Source: CALFXN01 sp964451935
Lineage (GTDB): Bacteria; Synergistota; Synergistia; Synergistales; Aminobacteriaceae
DNA: 10,904 nt
Assembly: GCA_964451935.1 (NCBI GenBank)
Contig: CAYVKE010000109.1
Span: forward strand, 1 to 10,904
Reading direction: 5' to 3'
Position 1 is the first letter of the stretch, and the number at the start of each line of letters is the position of its first letter. The notes under the pieces are model-generated. The model had not been told where the DNA came from. It saw only the letters and a list, made by a program, of their open reading frames with translations, and did no database searches. This document shows, in pieces, positions 8,103 through 10,904 of this stretch. The translations under genes and the position numbers were made by a program.

Positions 8103-8440
8103 CGCCGAGCGCTCTTCGATATCGACGAGACGGCGATTTCGAGCGCGAGGGAGGCGATGACGGCGTCGACGCGCTCGCGGAACCTGTCCTCCATCCGGGA
8201 TCGTTCGCGCGCGCCGAGCAGCAGGATCTGGGCCGCCTCGGCTTCACCGGCCGTCCGGGCGGTTTCGAGCGTCGTTCGCGCCTGTTCCCGCGCTTCCGCG
8301 ATCCGCGCCTCCCGGTCGGCTGCGAAGCGCTGCCGTGCTTCCTGACGTTTGGAAGCCGCAGTACGCCGGGCTTCCTCGACCATGGCCCGGGCCTGGTCTT
8401 CCGCAGCGATCAGCGTGGACAGTACCTCCTGAAGGTTCAT
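8099..8440 (-). CDS. V/A-type ATP synthase subunit G/H (peripheral stalk coiled coil)
   Basis: This is a small 113-residue protein, nearly all alpha helix, rich in Ala, Arg and Glu, with heptad-like spacing from about residue 5 to 100 (for example QARAMVEEARRTAASKRQEA). That composition and size fit the G/H subunit (NtpF or AhaH type) that winds with subunit E into the peripheral stalk. The family has almost no fixed residues, so the assignment rests on length, coiled-coil character and its place between D and C in an otherwise complete ATPase operon. If it were something else, the operon would lack a stalk partner for E. ATG 8440 overlaps the D stop (8437-8440). Purine-rich SD candidates (AAAGGA close to the start and AAGGAGG further up) lie inside the end of D. 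Symbols differ between systems, so none is given. Confidence 0.8.
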   Translation of the reverse strand: MNLQEVLSTLIAAEDQARAMVEEARRTAASKRQEARQRFAADREARIAEAREQARTTLETARTAGEAEAAQILLLGARERSRMEDRFRERVDAVIASLALEIAVSSISKSARR

Positions 8441-9075
8441 AGCTTCCTTTCCGCCTCCTTTCGCCGGAGAAGCTTCTGCGCGGTCTTCATTCGGACGAAA
8501 TCCTCGCGCTCAGCCTCCTCCAGCGCTCCGGCGATTCGCGCCATATCGGCCCTGAGGCCCGGAATCACGACTTTCTCAAGCGCATTGACCCTGCGCCATG
8601 TCTTGCGGATGTGGACCGCAAGGCGATACACGCTCGTTTCCACCTCCGCGAGGCGCGCGATGAGGGAACAGACCTCGCGGGCGCGAAAGAACGCCATGTC
8701 GAGCGATGCGGACGTCCCATACCAGGAATAGCAGGAGAAGGGATCCTGCGATATGGGGTCCACGTCGGGAATTTCCGCGCCCATCACCGCATGGAGCCGG
8801 ATGGTGAAGTCCGAGGTTTCCGGCACGGAGCGGGCGATGTCTTCCACCGTATCGATTCCGAGGGACAGGCTCGCCGTCTGAAGGGCCGCGTAGGCCTTTT
8901 CAAACAATTGCCTCGTCGTCCGCTGGATCCCGGCGGCTTCGTGGATGCGGCGGGACAGCTCCATCATCAGAACGTGTCGTTTCTGTTCGAGGATGTCGTG
9001 TCCCCGGACCGCGAGAACGAGCGCCGCTGCGGTTCGGACGAGCGCGCCCCGGGTTGGAGGCGAATTTTTTCGCAT
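8437..9075 (-). CDS. atpD: V/A-type ATP synthase subunit D (central shaft)
   Basis: Subunit D is the long antiparallel coiled-coil rotor shaft inside the A3B3 head, analogous to F-type gamma. The 212-residue length is typical. The N-terminus has PTRGALVRTAAALVLAVRGHDILEQKR, here noted only as PTR (7-9), GHDILEQKR (25-33) and a long helix to about 70. The C-terminal helix has the diagnostic RRVNALEKVVIPGL (161-174) followed by LEEAEREDFVRMK (185-197). The middle (about 95-130) is the shorter globular part. ATG 9075 is preceded by GGGAGG, with 8 bases between the GGAGG core and the start. D is the first gene of the operon, transcribed from the divergent region at 9076-9205. In most A/V operons I know, D instead follows B. 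Confidence 0.96.
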   Translation of the reverse strand: MRKNSPPTRGALVRTAAALVLAVRGHDILEQKRHVLMMELSRRIHEAAGIQRTTRQLFEKAYAALQTASLSLGIDTVEDIARSVPETSDFTIRLHAVMGAEIPDVDPISQDPFSCYSWYGTSASLDMAFFRAREVCSLIARLAEVETSVYRLAVHIRKTWRRVNALEKVVIPGLRADMARIAGALEEAEREDFVRMKTAQKLLRRKEAERKL

Positions 9076-9101
9076 TGTTTTTTCCTCCCGATTCTATGCG
9101 C

Positions 9102-9107
9102 ATTATA
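9102..9107 (-). promoter_or_regulatory. Candidate -10 element for the ATPase operon
   Basis: Read on the minus strand, this hexamer is TATAAT, a perfect sigma70-type -10. It lies 26 bases upstream of the D start codon, so transcription would begin near 9095 and leave a leader of about 20 bases holding the SD. The -35 at 17-bp spacing (about 9125-9130) reads ACCGAA, a poor match, and there is no TG extension. The promoter may therefore be weak or need an activator. The overlapping dyad at 9123-9149 is a possible binding site. Confidence 0.6.
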
Positions 9108-9122
9108 CTCCGGAAGACGCAG

Positions 9123-9149
9123 TTTTCGGTTGCGTTACGCGCGCGAAAA
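9123..9149. promoter_or_regulatory. Imperfect 27-bp palindrome between divergent promoters (operator candidate)
   Basis: The segment is symmetric about base 9136. The outer arms are TTTTCG (9123-9128) and CGAAAA (9144-9149), the inner arms are GCGT (9132-9135) and ACGC (9137-9140), and three pairs in between mismatch. Ten of 13 pairs match. It covers the likely -35 regions of both divergent promoters, the position expected for a site bound by a dimeric regulator. No regulator gene is in the window and I do not recognise the motif. A cruciform or chance palindrome in GC-rich DNA is the alternative. Confidence 0.45.
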
Positions 9150-9157
9150 GATACAAT
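9130..9157 (+). promoter_or_regulatory. Candidate promoter for the secreted-protein gene
   Basis: TTGCGT (9130-9135) and TACAAT (9152-9157) are separated by 16 bp. The -10 matches consensus in five of six positions; the -35 has TTG and then diverges. Transcription would start near 9164, giving a leader of about 40 bases before ATG 9206. The -35 lies inside the dyad at 9123-9149, back to back with the ATPase promoter region. Confidence 0.5.
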
Positions 9158-9189
9158 ACTTCTACAGGATTATGGAGAACCAAAAATCC

Positions 9190-9197
9190 AAGGAGGT
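9190..9197 (+). promoter_or_regulatory. Ribosome binding site of the secreted-protein gene
   Basis: AAGGAGGT is fully complementary to the 16S anti-SD core and lies 8 bases before ATG 9206. It settles the start, because the frame is open upstream as far as 8945. Translation from 9206 also gives a clean signal peptide, while the upstream part runs through the ATPase promoter and subunit D antisense sequence. Confidence 0.9.
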
Positions 9198-9205
9198 GGG
9201 TACGA

Positions 9206-10876
9206 ATGAGGCGGAATGTCCGAAGTATCTGGATCGTTCTTTTCGCACTCTGTGTCATTCCCACGGCGTCCCTCGCCGCGGGAACCCCGCTCAACCCGTC
9301 CGATGCTTTGCTCCCGTGGACGGTCGAATCCCAGTATCTTGTGGCCCGGATTGACAATGTTCCGGAACTGGCGAAGACGATCCTTTCCTGGAGCGCCCTG
9401 TCCGGCGATGCGTCCAGGGAGTTGGGGCTCGAGGACGTCAAGGCGATCCTCGACGCGCTTCCCTTTGTCTCCGTGGCGGCAGGCGGAGGAATCGGCAAGG
9501 GCGCCATTCACGCCCACGTCGCCGCGACGGTGAAGGAACCCTTCCAGCCCATGCTTGGGCGTCTCGCCTCGGGAACCCTGACGGACGAGGACAAGGGCGC
9601 CTTCGGGATGTTCGGCGTCAAGCTCGAAGGGCCGTTCACTCCGAAAGAGTCCGTGTTCGTCTATCGGGTCGAAGGACTGAGCCTCGGCCCCATCGGGGCG
9701 TACGTCGGCGCGAAGGAGAACCTGCTTCTCCTCGGTTTCACGGCCGACGAGGTGCTTGCGTGCATGGACGCGCTCGCGGATCCCGCGAAACGGATCAACG
9801 TCCCGCGGGCCTTCAAGGAGCAGAACTACTTCATCCTGAACGACAACGGCCTTCTGCAGATGGGATTGCTGGCGGGCGGCGTGCCCGTCCTCCTGAAGGA
9901 CGTCGTCCATTTCGAGGCGGCTTTCGGCCTGCAGGGCGACGACTGGGGCGCGGGGTTCTTCACGAACCTCGCGAAGGCGATGCTGTCGAAGGAAGAGCTG
10001 GAAAAGTTCGTTCCCATCAAGACGCCGCCTCTGCTGGTCGGCGGGGGGAATGTCGTTTCCGCGCTGCATACGCCGCTCGTTTTCGACCAGTTCCGAAAGT
10101 CGCTGCAGCAATACGGCGGCAAGGACGGAGCCGACGCCTACAAGGAGCTTCTCGAAGCGGCGCAGCAGGTGGGGCTGAGCGAGGATGACCTGAGGAACCT
10201 GCTGACCGGCACGCTTACGGCCGTCGTCGGCGGCGCGGCGAACTACGCCGGAGCGGCCGGCCCCGGCGCGTACGTCGTGATGGAAGGAACGGGCGGCGCG
10301 GCGAAAAAGGTCTTCGACATGCTGACGGGCATGGCCGGGGGAATGGGCGTTCCGGTGGAGACCCCGACCGTCGCCGGCTGGGATTCCGTCGCCGGACTGA
10401 ATGTCGGCGCCACCGTGACGCTTGCGGTCAAGGGCTCGACGCTGTTCCTGGGCGCCCTGGACACGAAGCAGCTCGCAGCGCCGTCGACTCCGTCCCAGGA
10501 GCTTTCGACGCTGCTGGCGCGAAACGACCTCTACGGATGGTTCTTCATGGATAACCAGGGACTGCTCCGGGAACTTCTCAACGTCGTGAAGAACCGTGAA
10601 ACGTGGCGTCAGATCATGGGCCCGGATACGGACGACGTCATGCATGGCATCTTCACGATTCGCGACGCTGTGGCGCGGATGCGCTCCATCCGTCTCGAAG
10701 CGTCCGGACTCGACACCGTCCGCCTCGTCGTCGGAATGCTCACGCCGGGCGCCGACGTCGAGAAGGCATGGTCAGAGGCGGCGGAGGCGTGGAAGACCGA
10801 AGGGGAAATGCGCCGGAAGGCGATCGAGGGATCGAAGGAAGCTCCGAAAGACCTGAAGAAAAACCCCAAGAAATAG
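9206..10876 (+). CDS. Secreted protein of unknown function with two internal repeats
   Basis: The gene encodes a 556-residue protein I cannot assign to a family with confidence. The N-terminus is a standard Sec signal peptide: RR near the start, a hydrophobic core at about 8-20, and likely cleavage after SLA (residue 24). Cys16 is not in a lipobox, so it is not an obvious lipoprotein. No further membrane helix is evident, so an extracytoplasmic location is likely. The mature part looks like two diverged copies of one domain, about 43-258 and 283-516. Matching segments include LGLEDVKAILDALPF with VGLSEDDLRNLLTGT, NLLLLGFTADEV with STLFLGALDTKQL, and NYFILNDNGLLQ with GWFFMDNQGLLR. The layout recalls DUF3352-type surface proteins, but only loosely. 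The C-terminal tail (about 520-556) is charged and Lys-rich. No catalytic motif is seen. It is divergent from the ATPase operon and may share control with it. Confidence 0.9.
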   Translation: MRRNVRSIWIVLFALCVIPTASLAAGTPLNPSDALLPWTVESQYLVARIDNVPELAKTILSWSALSGDASRELGLEDVKAILDALPFVSVAAGGGIGKGAIHAHVAATVKEPFQPMLGRLASGTLTDEDKGAFGMFGVKLEGPFTPKESVFVYRVEGLSLGPIGAYVGAKENLLLLGFTADEVLACMDALADPAKRINVPRAFKEQNYFILNDNGLLQMGLLAGGVPVLLKDVVHFEAAFGLQGDDWGAGFFTNLAKAMLSKEELEKFVPIKTPPLLVGGGNVVSALHTPLVFDQFRKSLQQYGGKDGADAYKELLEAAQQVGLSEDDLRNLLTGTLTAVVGGAANYAGAAGPGAYVVMEGTGGAAKKVFDMLTGMAGGMGVPVETPTVAGWDSVAGLNVGATVTLAVKGSTLFLGALDTKQLAAPSTPSQELSTLLARNDLYGWFFMDNQGLLRELLNVVKNRETWRQIMGPDTDDVMHGIFTIRDAVARMRSIRLEASGLDTVRLVVGMLTPGADVEKAWSEAAEAWKTEGEMRRKAIEGSKEAPKDLKKNPKK

Positions 10877-10886
10877 GATGTCGAAG

Positions 10887-10904
10887 AAGGCCTGACCTGC
10901 CTTT
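10887..10904 (+). terminator. Possible rho-independent terminator, cut by window end
   Basis: Eleven bases after the stop codon of the secreted-protein gene, AAGGC (10887-10891) can pair with GCCTT (10899-10903) across a 7-base loop, and the sequence ends in TTT at the window edge. The stem is short, and whether a T-run continues cannot be seen. Confidence 0.35.

Noticed and set aside
9076..9205. Small RNA gene or riboswitch in the divergent intergenic region
   Set aside because: At 130 bp, with both promoters and both leaders inside it, there is no room for a structured leader, and no known riboswitch core is visible.
9170..10645. Minus-strand open frame of 491 codons opposite the secreted-protein gene
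   Set aside because: The composition is Arg/His/Gln-rich and it has no SD. The plus-strand gene has a perfect SD and a signal peptide.

Overview
The window (about 62% G+C by eye, densely coding) holds one complete V/A-type (A1Ao-like, bacterial) rotary ATPase operon on the minus strand, flanked by two genes on the plus strand. I see no tRNA, rRNA, CRISPR array, insertion sequence or phage gene. The genome looks bacterial: SD-led genes, sigma70-like promoter elements and a signal-peptide protein. A high-GC, V-type-ATPase-bearing anaerobe, perhaps a member of the Synergistota, would fit, but this is a guess from gene content and was not tested.

Layout. (1) At 1-473, plus strand, is the 3' part of a DUF4230-like gene whose start lies left of the window. 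(2) At 484-9075, minus strand, is the ATPase operon, transcribed right to left as D, G/H, C, I, K, F, E, A, B. Five of the eight junctions are 4-base ATGA stop/start overlaps and the other three are gaps of 3, 13 and 4 bases. (3) At 9076-9205 is a 130-bp divergent intergenic region with a candidate promoter in each direction and an imperfect palindrome between them. (4) At 9206-10876, plus strand, is a secreted protein of unknown function that appears to be built from two diverged tandem repeats. A possible terminator hairpin follows and is cut by the window end.

Function. A and B form the alternating head, with catalytic sites in A and the arginine finger in B. D and F form the central rotor shaft, C is the socket joining the shaft to the c-ring, K forms the c-ring, I is the membrane stator with the ion half-channels, and E with G/H form the peripheral stalks. 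All nine subunits of a minimal bacterial A/V-ATPase are present and appear intact. The subunit order, with D first and A-B last, differs from the E-C-F-A-B-D type orders I know from Thermus, Enterococcus and methanogens. The sequence does not show whether the enzyme makes ATP or pumps ions at its expense.

No wholly new system is evident. The points most worth checking are the operator-like dyad shared by the divergent promoters, the internally duplicated secreted protein, and the rearranged subunit order.
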